Assembly (NCBI RefSeq): GCF_041435355.1 | Contig: NZ_CP108442.1 | Coordinates: 5,516,501-5,580,500, forward strand | DNA length: 64,000 bases | Source of the DNA: Streptomyces sp. NBC_01276 | Lineage (GTDB): Bacteria > Actinomycetota > Actinomycetes > Streptomycetales > Streptomycetaceae | Reading direction: 5' to 3' | Part shown: positions 1-8,181 of the stretch, one piece after another | Layout of the letters: each line of letters starts with the position of its first letter | Numbering within the stretch: position 1 is the stretch's first letter | The notes under the pieces: model-generated | What the model was told of the DNA's origin: nothing | What the model saw: the letters and a program-made list of their open reading frames with translations, nothing else | Databases searched by the model: none | Translations under genes and position numbers: made by a program

Positions 1-477
1 GGTGTTCATGACCACGAGACCCCGGCTGTGCCGCTCGTCGGGGGTCAGTTCGTTGACCCCGAAGGGCAGGAAGCCGCCCAGCACCAGCGCGACCACCGCC
101 GCCGTCAGCACCACGACCTCCACGCTCTTGCGGCCCTGCTCGCTCCAGTAGACGTCGTCGAGGTGCAGGATCAGCGCGAACTCGTCCAGTACCAGCCCGG
201 CCCCGAGTCCGAAGAGCACGGCCGACAGGCCCGCGCCGAAACTGTGCTGGCCGCTGCCGACCGCCCCGAATCCGCCGATGATCACGAGGACCACCCCCGG
301 GACCACGTGGTGGACGTGCAGCCCGCCCGGGGTGATGTTCTTGAAGGGCCCCCGGCCGGCCCGGATCAGCCGCGTGATCACCCGGGTGACCAGGAACGAC
401 AGCACGAAGGACAGCAGGGCGAGCAGGAGCGGCAGCTTGCCCGGCTCGACGATGTTCCGGTACCACCAGTGACCCAC
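1..477 (-). CDS. Integral membrane protein, 3' part cut by the window edge
   Basis: Reading the minus strand from a GTG at 477 gives an open frame to the window edge, about 159 codons with no stop. The product begins MGHWWYRNIVEPGKLP and then has a hydrophobic helix of leucines, valines and phenylalanines, a short basic stretch, and at least two or three more helices. An HVHH motif follows the first basic loop and an LDEFALILHLDDVYW stretch lies mid-protein. An AGGT sequence sits a few bases upstream of the GTG. Function is not recognised; it looks like a conserved actinobacterial multi-pass membrane protein. It is divergent from cobS across about 80 bp. Confidence 0.7.
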   Translation of the reverse strand, partial: MGHWWYRNIVEPGKLPLLLALLSFVLSFLVTRVITRLIRAGRGPFKNITPGGLHVHHVVPGVVLVIIGGFGAVGSGQHSFGAGLSAVLFGLGAGLVLDEFALILHLDDVYWSEQGRKSVEVVVLTAAVVALVLGGFLPFGVNELTPDERHSRGLVVMNT

Positions 478-523
478 GACACCTGCTTCCCTTTTGGCGC
501 GTATTGAGCAATTTACCGCCGAC

Positions 524-545
524 TCCGAAGGGGTTCCGAAGGGGT
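524..545 (+). repeat. Tandem 11-bp direct repeat in the cobS promoter
   Basis: The 11-mer TCCGAAGGGGT occurs twice head-to-tail with no spacer, and its last base is the first base of a TAGCGT -10 candidate (545-550). One helical turn of periodicity next to a -10 element suggests a regulator binding site, but no known family is recognised. Confidence 0.5.
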
Positions 546-558
546 AGCGTTCGCGCCG

Positions 559-1380
559 ATGACAGATTCGTTCGATGATCCACCACCGGCGCCGCCCTCC
601 GAGCGCGCCTCCTTCCCGGACGGGCTCCGCTTCGCGTTCGGCACGCTGACCGTGCTGCCCGCGCGGATCACCCGCTGGGACCGGCCCGCCGCCCGCACCG
701 GCATGGAGTGCGCGCCGCTGGCCGGCCTCGTCGTAGGCCTGCTCGCCGCCGTGCCCGGCAGCCTGCTGCTCCTCCTCGGGGGCGGCCCGCTGCTCGCCGC
801 GGCCGTCACCGTAGCCGTCCCGGCCGCCCTGACCCGCGGGCTGCACCTCGACGGCCTCGCCGACACGGCGGACGGCCTGGGCAGCGCCAAGCCCGCCGAG
901 GACGCCCTGCGGATCATGAAGCAGTCCGACATCGGCCCCTTCGGCGTCATCTCCCTGCTCATCGTGTTCCTGGTGCAGGTCGCCGCGCTGGCCGACCTCT
1001 ACGCCGACGGCTGGGCCCACGGCGCACCCGCCGCCGTGCTCGCCGCCGTCACCGCCCGGCTCGCCATGACCCTGGCCTCCCGCGCAGGCGTCCCCGCCGC
1101 CCGGCCCGAGGGCCTGGGCGCGGCCGTCGCCGGCGTGGTCCCGCAGGGCGCCGCCGCCGCGGTCGCCGCCCTCGTCACGGCCGCCGCCGCGCTGGCCGCG
1201 CTCCCGCAGGGGCTGCCCGCCGCCGTCCAGTACGCCGCGGCCGTCGCAGCGGGCCTGCTCGCCGCCGACCTCCTGCTGCGCCGCTGCGTCCGCCGCTTCG
1301 GCGGGGTCACCGGGGACGTCTTCGGCGCCCTGTGCGAAGTGGCGGCGACCACCGCCCTGGTGACCCTCTCCCTCGGCTGA
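559..1380 (+). CDS. cobS: Adenosylcobinamide-GDP ribazoletransferase
   Basis: CobS joins adenosylcobinamide-GDP to alpha-ribazole in the last steps of cobalamin synthesis, as a multi-pass membrane enzyme. The 273-residue length fits the family. The signature HLDGLADTADG is at residues 96-106 and is followed by a conserved KQSDIGPFGV segment; the remainder is alternating Ala/Leu/Val helices. The start is the ATG at 559. No good Shine-Dalgarno sequence is visible, but TAGCGT lies 8 nt upstream, so the message may be leaderless. No other cob genes or cobalamin riboswitch are in the window. The response-regulator gene begins 31 bp downstream. Confidence 0.9.
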   Translation: MTDSFDDPPPAPPSERASFPDGLRFAFGTLTVLPARITRWDRPAARTGMECAPLAGLVVGLLAAVPGSLLLLLGGGPLLAAAVTVAVPAALTRGLHLDGLADTADGLGSAKPAEDALRIMKQSDIGPFGVISLLIVFLVQVAALADLYADGWAHGAPAAVLAAVTARLAMTLASRAGVPAARPEGLGAAVAGVVPQGAAAAVAALVTAAAALAALPQGLPAAVQYAAAVAAGLLAADLLLRRCVRRFGGVTGDVFGALCEVAATTALVTLSLG

Positions 1381-1411
1381 GCCCGCGCACCCGCCCGCGT
1401 ACCCTCGGGGC

Positions 1412-2134
1412 ATGGCCGAGACGGGGACCCAGACGCAGAGCGCCACCACGCCCATCAGGGTGCTGCTCGCCGACGACCAAGCGCTGCTGCGCAGCGCGTT
1501 CAAGGTGCTGGTCGACTCCGAAGCCGACATGGAGGTCGTCGGTGAGGCCGCCGACGGGGCACAGGCCTACGCCCTCGCGCGCGAGCGGCGGGCCGACGTC
1601 GTCCTCATGGACATCCGGATGCCCGGCACCGACGGACTCGCCGCCACCCGCCTGATCAGCGCCGACCCGGAGCTCTCCGGGGTCCGCGTCGTCATGCTGA
1701 CCACCTTCGAGGTGGACGAGTACGTGGTCCAGGCGCTGCGTGCCGGGGCCTCCGGCTTCCTCGGCAAGGGCGCCGAACCCGACGAGCTGCTGAACGCCAT
1801 CCGCGTCGCGGCGGCCGGCGAGGCACTGCTCTCGCCGGCGGCGACCAAGGGCCTCATCGCCAGCTTCCTCGCCCAGGGCGGCCACGCCGAGGTCCCCGCC
1901 ACCGGCTCCGTCCACGCCGAACGGCTCGCCGCGCTGACCGTCCGCGAGCGCGAGGTCCTCGTCCTCGTCGCGGCCGGCCTCTCCAACGACGGCATCGCCG
2001 GGCGGCTGGAGGTCAGCCCGCTCACGGTCAAGACCCACGTCAACCGGGCCATGGCGAAGCTCGGCGCCCGCGACAGGGCGCAATTGGTGGTCATCGCGTA
2101 CGAATCGGGCCTGGTCCGCCCGCGCTCCGACTGA
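1412..2134 (+). CDS. NarL/LuxR-family response regulator, apparently orphan
   Basis: An N-terminal receiver domain (about 15-135) carries the acidic pair D21-D22 and the phospho-acceptor D67 in VVLMDIRMPGTDG. A LuxR-type helix-turn-helix lies at about 175-232 (LTVREREVLVLVAAGLSNDGIA, then LTVKTHVNRAMAKLG). No histidine kinase adjoins it: cobS is upstream and an RND transporter downstream. TACCCT (1400-1405) lies 6 nt before the ATG and there is no spaced Shine-Dalgarno sequence, so the mRNA is probably leaderless. A large inverted repeat follows the gene at 2144-2181 and could be its terminator or its own target. Partner kinase and signal are unknown. Confidence 0.88.
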   Translation: MAETGTQTQSATTPIRVLLADDQALLRSAFKVLVDSEADMEVVGEAADGAQAYALARERRADVVLMDIRMPGTDGLAATRLISADPELSGVRVVMLTTFEVDEYVVQALRAGASGFLGKGAEPDELLNAIRVAAAGEALLSPAATKGLIASFLAQGGHAEVPATGSVHAERLAALTVREREVLVLVAAGLSNDGIAGRLEVSPLTVKTHVNRAMAKLGARDRAQLVVIAYESGLVRPRSD

Positions 2135-2143
2135 GCGGACGGG

Positions 2144-2181
2144 GTCCGCAGTACGGCGGACCACCGCGGAGTACTGCGGAC
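2144..2181. promoter_or_regulatory. Perfect 11-bp inverted repeat between the regulator and the RND pump
   Basis: GTCCGCAGTAC (2144-2154) and GTACTGCGGAC (2171-2181) are exact reverse complements. The 16-nt centre holds a second small hairpin, GCGG-ACCA-CCGC. It lies just after the response-regulator stop and 107 bp before the transporter start. It could be a terminator or an operator; no T-tract follows. Confidence 0.5.
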
Positions 2182-2288
2182 GCGGTATGCCGCGCATAAG
2201 GACGGGACCTGGGGGCGACGCAACGGCGCTCCGGCGTGGGCGAGGCTGGGACGCCCCCACCCGCGTCCGGCAGAGAGATCCCACACCC

Positions 2289-5200
2289 ATGTCCTGGCTG
2301 TCCCGCTTCAGCCTTGCCCAGAGAGCGCTGATCGGCCTCGTGTCGATCGTCGCGCTGCTCTTCGGCGTCATAGCCATCCCGCAGCTCAAGCAGCAGTTGC
2401 TGCCCTCCATCGAACTGCCGATGGTCTCCGTGCTCGCGCCGTACCAGGGCGCCTCGCCCGACGTGGTGGAGAAGCAGGTCATCGAGCCCATCGAGGCCAC
2501 CCTCAAGGGCGTCGACGGCATCACCGGCATCACCTCCACCGCCAGCGAGGGCAACGCCCTCATCCGGGCCACCTTCGACTACGGCGACAGCGGCACCAAG
2601 CAGCTCGTCGCCGACGTCCAGCAGGCCGTCAACCGGGCCCGCGTCCGGCTGCCCGCCGAGGTGGACCCGCAGGTGGTCGCCGGCTCCACCGACGACATCC
2701 CCACCGTCGTCCTCGCCGTCACCTCGGACAAGGACCAGCAGGCCCTCGCCGACCAGCTGAACAAGTCCGTCGTCCCGGTCCTGGAGGACATCGACGGCGT
2801 CGGCCAGGTCAGCGTGGACGGCGTCCGTGACCTCCAGGTCACCGTCACGCCCGACGAGGCGAAGCTCGCCGCGGCCGGCCTCGACGGGACGAAGCTCGCC
2901 GAAGGCCTCAAGGCCGGCGGCGCCACCGTCCCCGCCGGCTCCTTCGACGAGGGCGGCAAGAACCGCACCGTCCGCGTCGGCTCCGGATACACCTCCCTCG
3001 CCCAGCTGGAGGACCTCCGGCTGACCCCGGGCCCCGGCAAGCCGGCCGTCCGCCTCGCCGACGTGGCCGCGGTCGAGCAGGAGCCCGCCGCGGGCGACTC
3101 GATCACCCGCACCAACGGCAAGCCCAGCCTCGCCCTCGTCCTCACCATGGACAAGGACGGCAGCGCCGTCGCCATCTCCGACGCCGTCAAGGACAAGCTC
3201 CCGGAGCTGCGTTCCACCCTCGGTTCCGGCGCCGCGCTGACCGTCGTCAGCGACCAGGGCCCGGCGGTCGCCCGGTCCATCTCCGGCCTGACCACCGAGG
3301 GGCTCCTGGGTCTGGCCTTCGCGGTCATCGTGATCCTGGTCTTCCTGGCGTCGATCCGCTCGACCCTGGTCACCGCGGTCTCCATCCCGCTGTCCGTGGT
3401 CCTCGCCCTGATCGTGCTGTGGACCCGCGACCTGTCGCTCAACATGCTGACGCTGGGCGCGCTCACCATCGCCATCGGCCGCGTCGTCGACGACTCGATC
3501 GTGGTCCTGGAGAACATCAAGCGCCACCTCGGCTACGGCGAGGAGCGCGAGGCCGCGATCATCACCGCGGTGCGCGAGGTGGCGGGCGCGGTGACCTCGT
3601 CCACGCTCACCACCGTCGCCGTCTTCCTGCCGATCGGCCTGGTCGGCGGCATGATCGGCGAGCTGTTCGGTTCCTTCTCGCTCACGGTGACCGCCTCGCT
3701 GCTGGCCTCGCTGCTGGTGTCGTTGACGGTCGTCCCGGTGCTGTCGTACTGGTTCCTGCGCGCCCCCAAGGGCGTCTCGTCGGCGGACGCCGAGAGCGCC
3801 GCGAAGGCCCGCCGCGAGGCCGAGGAGAAGGAGGCGAAGAGCCGCCTCCAGCGCTTCTACGTCAAGGTCCTGGGCTTCGCCACCCGGCGCCGCCTGACCA
3901 GCGTGACCATCGCGGTCGTCGTCCTGGTCGCCACCTTCGCCATGACCCCGCTGCTGAAGACCAACTTCTTCGACCAGGGCGAGCAGGACGTCCTGACGGT
4001 CAAGCAGGAACTCGCCCCCGGCACCTCGCTGGCCGCCTCCGACGAGGCCGCCCGCAAGGTGGAGAAGGCCCTCGGCTCCGTGGACGGGGTCAAGGACTAC
4101 CAGGTCACCGTCGGCTCCTCCGGCTTCCTCGCGGCCTTCGGCGGCGGTACGGGCACCAACCAGGCCTCCTACCAGGTCACCCTGAAGGACTCCGGCGACT
4201 CCGAGGCCGTCAAGGGGCGGATCCAGGACGCCCTGGGGAAGCTGGACGGCATCGGCGACACCTCCATCTCGGCGGGCGGCGGCTTCGGCAGCCAGAACCT
4301 GAGCGTGGTCGTCAAGGCCGGTGACGCGGGCGTCCTGGCCAAGGCCGCCGAGCAGGTCCGCGCCGAGGTGGCCACCCTGAAGGACGTCACCGACGTCCAG
4401 AGCGACCTGGCCCAGTCGGTGCCCCGCATCGCCGTCACCGCCACCCCCAAGACCGCCGAGGCCGGCCTGAACCAGGCCGCGCTGGGCGCCGTCGTCGCCC
4501 AGGCCGTCCGGGGCAACCCGGTGGCCAAGGCCGTACTGGACGACACCGAGCGGGACATCGTGGTCCGCTCCGCCCACCGGGCCACCACCCTGGCCGAACT
4601 CCAGGCCCTGCCGGTCGGCCCGGCCAAGCTCGGTGACATCGCCGACGTCAAGGTCGTCCCCGGCCCGGTCGCCATGACCCGGATCGACGGCGCCCGCGCC
4701 GCCACCATCACCGCCAAGCCGGTCGGCGACAACACCGGCGCGGTCAGCGCCGCACTCCAGACCAAGATCAAGGCCCTGGACCTGCCGGCCGGCGCCACCG
4801 CCGCCATCGGCGGCGTCTCCCAGGACCAGGACAAGGCCTTCGGTTCGCTCGGCCTGGCCATGTTCGCCGCCATCGCCATCGTGTTCATGCTGCTGGTGGC
4901 GACCTTCCGCTCACTGGTCCAGCCGTTGATCCTGCTGGTCTCCATCCCCTTCGCCGCCACCGGCGCGCTGGGCCTGCTGATCGCCACCGGCACCCCGATG
5001 GGTGTCCCGGCGATGATCGGCATGCTGATGCTGATCGGCATCGTGGTGACCAACGCGATCGTCCTGATCGACCTGGTCAACCAGTACCGGGCCCAGGGAC
5101 TGGGCGTCGTCGAGGCGGTCATCGAGGGAGGCCGCCACCGTCTGCGGCCGATCCTGATGACGGCCCTGGCGACGATCTTCGCCCTGCTCCCGATGGCGCT

Positions 5201-5411
5201 GGGCGTCACCGGCGAGGGCGGCTTCATCTCGCAGCCGCTCGCGGTCGTGGTGATCGGTGGCCTGGTCAGCTCGACGCTGCTGACCCTGCTGCTGGTGCCG
5301 ACCCTCTACACGATGGTCGAGCTCCGCAAGGAACGCCGCCGCGCGAAGAAGCGGGCCCGCCTGACGGTGGTCCCGCCCCAGCCGGCGGAAGAGACCCCGG
5401 TCAAGGTCTGA
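2289..5411 (+). CDS. RND (HAE1/AcrB-type) efflux transporter
   Basis: The protein is 1,040 residues from the ATG at 2289, which has a GAGAGA ribosome site 9-10 nt upstream; the frame stays open 34 codons further 5' but without family-like sequence. It has the AcrB-type architecture: TM1 at about 10-30, a large extracytoplasmic loop, TM2-6 with the proton-relay pair in GRVVDDSIVVLENI (near residue 400), a second loop, and TM7-12 ending near 1010. Charged cytoplasmic ends flank these. The family exports drugs or lipids using the proton gradient. No periplasmic adaptor or outer-membrane channel gene is adjacent, as expected in a Gram-positive. The neighbouring response regulator is a plausible controller, which is inference. 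Confidence 0.9.
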   Translation: MSWLSRFSLAQRALIGLVSIVALLFGVIAIPQLKQQLLPSIELPMVSVLAPYQGASPDVVEKQVIEPIEATLKGVDGITGITSTASEGNALIRATFDYGDSGTKQLVADVQQAVNRARVRLPAEVDPQVVAGSTDDIPTVVLAVTSDKDQQALADQLNKSVVPVLEDIDGVGQVSVDGVRDLQVTVTPDEAKLAAAGLDGTKLAEGLKAGGATVPAGSFDEGGKNRTVRVGSGYTSLAQLEDLRLTPGPGKPAVRLADVAAVEQEPAAGDSITRTNGKPSLALVLTMDKDGSAVAISDAVKDKLPELRSTLGSGAALTVVSDQGPAVARSISGLTTEGLLGLAFAVIVILVFLASIRSTLVTAVSIPLSVVLALIVLWTRDLSLNMLTLGALTIAIGRVVDDSIVVLENIKRHLGYGEEREAAIITAVREVAGAVTSSTLTTVAVFLPIGLVGGMIGELFGSFSLTVTASLLASLLVSLTVVPVLSYWFLRAPKGVSSADAESAAKARREAEEKEAKSRLQRFYVKVLGFATRRRLTSVTIAVVVLVATFAMTPLLKTNFFDQGEQDVLTVKQELAPGTSLAASDEAARKVEKALGSVDGVKDYQVTVGSSGFLAAFGGGTGTNQASYQVTLKDSGDSEAVKGRIQDALGKLDGIGDTSISAGGGFGSQNLSVVVKAGDAGVLAKAAEQVRAEVATLKDVTDVQSDLAQSVPRIAVTATPKTAEAGLNQAALGAVVAQAVRGNPVAKAVLDDTERDIVVRSAHRATTLAELQALPVGPAKLGDIADVKVVPGPVAMTRIDGARAATITAKPVGDNTGAVSAALQTKIKALDLPAGATAAIGGVSQDQDKAFGSLGLAMFAAIAIVFMLLVATFRSLVQPLILLVSIPFAATGALGLLIATGTPMGVPAMIGMLMLIGIVVTNAIVLIDLVNQYRAQGLGVVEAVIEGGRHRLRPILMTALATIFALLPMALGVTGEGGFISQPLAVVVIGGLVSSTLLTLLLVPTLYTMVELRKERRRAKKRARLTVVPPQPAEETPVKV

Positions 5412-5428
5412 CCGCCCGCCGCCCCGAC

Positions 5429-5467
5429 AGGGCCCCGGCCCCCGCACCGCGCGGGGGCCGGGGCCCT
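5429..5467. terminator. Bidirectional terminator after the RND transporter
   Basis: A 17-bp perfect stem (5429-5445 with 5451-5467) closes a 5-nt loop. It sits between convergent genes and its last base is inside the stop codon of the minus-strand gene. Confidence 0.8.
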
Positions 5468-6108
5468 CAGCCGAGGTAGAGCTGGTAGCAGCCGCCCTGG
5501 CTCCTGCCGGGGACGTCCGTGCGGAAGTCGTAGTAGCGGTTGCCGCGCGACACCCTCTTGATCGCCTCCGCGTTGAGCAGGAGGCAGAACGAGCGCTCGA
5601 TCGGCGCGTGGGTGCTCGCCCGCCGGAGGGTCAGTGTTCCGTCGTAGCGCCCGGGTGTGAGCTGCCAGCCGAGCGTGCTGAACTGCAGGGCGGGTCGCTG
5701 GGGCTGGGTCTGGCTGACGATGAAGGGTGCGGGATCCGACTCGAACTCCCACCAGATGGTGATGTCGTCGTAGGACTTGGGGTCGTGGGAGGCCGTGAAC
5801 CTGACGTTGTCCTCCCAGAAGAACTTCGGCTCCGGGCCGCCGTGCGTGGCGCGGAGCGCCAGCCGTACATCGGTGATGATCTCCGCGTCCTCGGTGCTGA
5901 ACCGGGTGTAGACGGCGGGCTGGAGGAAGACGGAGGTCTTCTCCCCGTCCCGCCACAGTTTGAGCGTCAGTGGCAGGGTGACCACAGGGCGCGGATCCTC
6001 CTGCAGCTGGGCGAAGTTGTAGCCGGAGAAGGCCAAGGCGACGAGCGAGGCGAAGCTGGCGATCCAGGTGTGCCCCGTGCGGAGGTGCTGTTTCACGAGA
6101 TCGACCAT
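5467..6108 (-). CDS. Hypothetical single-pass anchored protein
   Basis: This 213-residue protein has a short cytoplasmic N-terminus (MVDLVKQHLRTGHTW), one hydrophobic segment at about 15-35, and a soluble remainder rich in beta-prone and aromatic residues with few acidic clusters. I do not recognise a family. The ATG at 6108 has no strong Shine-Dalgarno sequence. It lies downstream of nadA on the same strand but is separated from it by a strong terminator at 6171-6210, so it is probably its own unit. Coding bias looks like that of its neighbours. Confidence 0.65.
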   Translation of the reverse strand: MVDLVKQHLRTGHTWIASFASLVALAFSGYNFAQLQEDPRPVVTLPLTLKLWRDGEKTSVFLQPAVYTRFSTEDAEIITDVRLALRATHGGPEPKFFWEDNVRFTASHDPKSYDDITIWWEFESDPAPFIVSQTQPQRPALQFSTLGWQLTPGRYDGTLTLRRASTHAPIERSFCLLLNAEAIKRVSRGNRYYDFRTDVPGRSQGGCYQLYLG

Positions 6109-6170
6109 GGTTCCCAGGGTGGACCGGCGTGCCGCCCGCAGCCCGCCCGCCTGGGCCGCCTGGAGGAACG

Positions 6171-6210
6171 CGGAAGGGGGCGCCCGGCAGCAGCCGGGCG
6201 CCCCCTTCCG
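6171..6210 (-). terminator. nadA terminator
   Basis: An 18-bp perfect stem (6171-6188 with 6193-6210) with loop AGCA begins 10 bp past the nadA stop codon. Confidence 0.85.
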
Positions 6211-6219
6211 TACCCACCG

Positions 6220-7398
6220 TTACGGCAGCGCCAGCATCCGCTCCAGCGCGAGCTTCGCGAAGCTCTCCGTCTCCTTGTCGACCTGGATCCGGTTGACCAG
6301 GTTGCCCTCGGCCAGGGACTCCAGGGTCCACACCAGGTGCGGGAGGTCGATGCGGTTCATCGTCGAGCAGAAGCAGACCGTCTTGTCGAGGAAGACGACC
6401 TCCTTGTCCTCCGCCGCGAAACGATTCGCCAGCCGCTGGACCAGGTTCAGCTCGGTGCCGATGGCCCACTTGGAGCCGGCCGGGGCCGCCTCCAGCGCCT
6501 TGATGATGTACTCCGTCGAGCCGACGTAGTCCGCGGCCGCCACGACCTCGTGCTTGCACTCGGGGTGGACCAGCACGTTCACGCCCGGGATCCGCTCGCG
6601 CACGTCGTTGACCGAGTCGACCGAGAACCGGCCGTGCACCGAGCAGTGGCCGCGCCACAGGATCATCTTCGCGTTCCGCAGCTGCTCGGCCGTCAGGCCG
6701 CCGTTCGGCTTGTGCGGGTTGTAGAGCACGCAGTCGTCCAGGGACATGCCCATGTCGCGCACGGCGGTGTTGCGGCCCAGGTGCTGGTCGGGGAGGAAGA
6801 GCACCTTCTCGCCCTGCTCGAAGGCCCACTCCAGGGCCTTCTTCGCGTTGGACGACGTACAGATCGTGCCGCCGTGCTTGCCGGTGAAGGCCTTGATGTC
6901 GGCGGAGGAGTTCATGTACGAGACGGGGACGGTCGTACCGGCGATCCCGGCCTCGGTCAGCACGTCCCAGCACTCGGCGACCTGTTCGGCGGTGGCCATG
7001 TCGGCCATCGAGCAGCCGGCCGCCAGGTCGGGCAGCACGACCTTCTGGTCGTCCGAGGTCAGGATGTCCGCGGACTCGGCCATGAAGTGCACGCCGCAGA
7101 AGACGATGTACTCGGCCTCCGGCTTGGCCGCGGCGTCCTTGGCCAGCTTGAAGGAGTCACCGGTGACGTCGGCGAACTCGATGACCTCGTCGCGCTGGTA
7201 GTGGTGGCCGAGGATGAAGACCTTGTCCCCGAGCTTCTCCTTGGCCGCGCGAGCGCGGGCCACCAGGTCCGGGTCGGACGGCGAGGGCAGGTCGCCGGGG
7301 CATTCCACCCCGCGCTCGCTCTTGGGGTCGGCCTCACGGCCGAGCAGCAGCAGGGCAAGGGGCGTCGGCTGGACGTCCAAAGGCTGGGCGGTGGTCAC
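6220..7398 (-). CDS. nadA: Quinolinate synthase A
   Basis: NadA condenses iminoaspartate with dihydroxyacetone phosphate to quinolinate in de novo NAD synthesis, using a [4Fe-4S] cluster. The protein has about 392 residues in the long actinobacterial form. Cysteines expected as cluster ligands lie in FCGVHFMAES, HPECKHEV and TVCFCSTMNR. LGHHYQRDEVI and PDQHLGRNT are also family-typical. I chose the GTG at 7398 because AAAGG lies 9 nt upstream; the GTG at 7407 would abut that site. nadB and nadC are not here. The erpA gene for Fe-S insertion is divergent, which suits an Fe-S enzyme. Confidence 0.95.
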   Translation of the reverse strand: MTTAQPLDVQPTPLALLLLGREADPKSERGVECPGDLPSPSDPDLVARARAAKEKLGDKVFILGHHYQRDEVIEFADVTGDSFKLAKDAAAKPEAEYIVFCGVHFMAESADILTSDDQKVVLPDLAAGCSMADMATAEQVAECWDVLTEAGIAGTTVPVSYMNSSADIKAFTGKHGGTICTSSNAKKALEWAFEQGEKVLFLPDQHLGRNTAVRDMGMSLDDCVLYNPHKPNGGLTAEQLRNAKMILWRGHCSVHGRFSVDSVNDVRERIPGVNVLVHPECKHEVVAAADYVGSTEYIIKALEAAPAGSKWAIGTELNLVQRLANRFAAEDKEVVFLDKTVCFCSTMNRIDLPHLVWTLESLAEGNLVNRIQVDKETESFAKLALERMLALP

Positions 7399-7473
7399 GA
7401 CACGCACCCTTTCTGTTCTGCGACAAGGGACTTCTGGGACTGCGGGAGTGGCGTCTTCACGACTTCTCGTCTA

Positions 7474-7514
7474 TTTGACGCTATCTATCATAACCGCTTC
7501 ACGTCACTTTGACG
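7474..7514 (-). promoter_or_regulatory. Candidate nadA promoter flanked by CGTCAAA repeats
   Basis: On the minus strand a TATGAT -10 candidate (7492-7487) lies between two copies of CGTCAAA (7514-7508 and 7480-7474). A weak -35 (TCGTCA) is 17 bp upstream. The paired repeats resemble an operator for a NAD-responsive repressor, but no regulator family is identified. Confidence 0.4.
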
Positions 7515-7641
7515 ATGCCGATAGTGTCGATGTGACGCATTCGCCCGGCCGGGTGCGGCCCGCTCCACCGGTCCTCTTCGCGGGGTCCACCGCTCCGCCC
7601 GGGTGTGCGAGCATGAATATCTGAAACAAGGCGTCGGCCCC

Positions 7642-7667
7642 GGAATGAATCCGCGGTCCCGCTGGTT
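7642..7667 (+). promoter_or_regulatory. Sigma-R-type promoter for erpA
   Basis: GGAAT (7642-7646), 18 bp, then GTT (7665-7667) matches the Streptomyces sigma-R consensus GGAAT-N18-GTT exactly, about 75 bp before the erpA start. Sigma-R controls the thiol-oxidative stress response, in which Fe-S repair genes are expected members. Confidence 0.6.
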
Positions 7668-7741
7668 GCCATCCACGGCAAGAGTCCGACGTTTCCCCAG
7701 CCGCACCGGCGGGGAGCCGCCCACTTCGGGAGTGAATGCAG

Positions 7742-8098
7742 ATGTCCGTACAGGACGACAAGACCACCGTGAGCGACGGCATCCTCCTGTCCGACGCCGC
7801 CGCCGAGAAGGTCAGGACCCTGCTGGAGCAGGAAGGCCGCGATGACCTGGCGCTCCGCGTCGCCGTCCAGCCCGGTGGCTGCTCCGGCCTGCGCTACCAG
7901 CTCTTCTTCGACGAGCGGTCCCTCGACGGCGACGTCGTCAAGGACTTCGACGGCGTCAAGGTCGTCACCGACCGGATGAGCTCCCCGTACCTGCACGGCG
8001 CCTCGATCGACTTCGTCGACACCATCGAGAAGCAGGGCTTCACGATCGACAACCCGAACGCCACCGGCTCCTGCGCCTGCGGCGACTCGTTCAGCTGA
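7742..8098 (+). CDS. erpA: A-type iron-sulfur carrier (HesB/IscA/ErpA family)
   Basis: This 118-residue protein delivers Fe-S clusters to apo-proteins. The three ligand cysteines are in GGCSGLRYQLFFD and at the C-terminus in GSCACGDSFS. The ATG at 7742 is preferred over the one at 7736 because GGGAG lies 9 nt upstream of it. The gene is divergent from nadA, whose product needs a [4Fe-4S] cluster, and a sigma-R-type promoter lies upstream. A strong hairpin terminator follows. The cytochrome bc1 Rieske gene and a NifS-TusA gene are within about 12 kb. Confidence 0.92.
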   Translation: MSVQDDKTTVSDGILLSDAAAEKVRTLLEQEGRDDLALRVAVQPGGCSGLRYQLFFDERSLDGDVVKDFDGVKVVTDRMSSPYLHGASIDFVDTIEKQGFTIDNPNATGSCACGDSFS

Positions 8099-8119
8099 AC
8101 CCGGCTGACCCCGTACGAC

Positions 8120-8162
8120 GAGGGCCCGGGCACCGGTCGCAGCGACCGGTGCCCGGGCCCTC
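8120..8162. terminator. Bidirectional terminator after erpA
   Basis: A 20-bp perfect stem (8120-8139 with 8143-8162) and 3-nt loop lie between convergent genes. Confidence 0.85.
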
Positions 8163-8181
8163 GGGCGTTCCCGCTACCGCC

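Larger units (their letters stand above)
7408..7741. other. Divergent nadA/erpA control region
   Basis: No gene is supported in these 334 bp. The region holds the nadA promoter (7474-7514) and a sigma-R-type promoter for erpA (7642-7667). The middle, about 7520-7640, is G+C rich without a structure I can interpret. Confidence 0.6.

Noticed and set aside
478..558. Cobalamin riboswitch before cobS
   Set aside because: The 81-bp gap is too short for the aptamer and has no B12-box sequence.
2091..4577. Long minus-strand open frame of 828 codons opposite the RND gene
   Set aside because: It is composed of repetitive Asp/Gly/Val/His-rich sequence produced by reading GC-rich third positions backwards, and the plus strand encodes a clear RND transporter.
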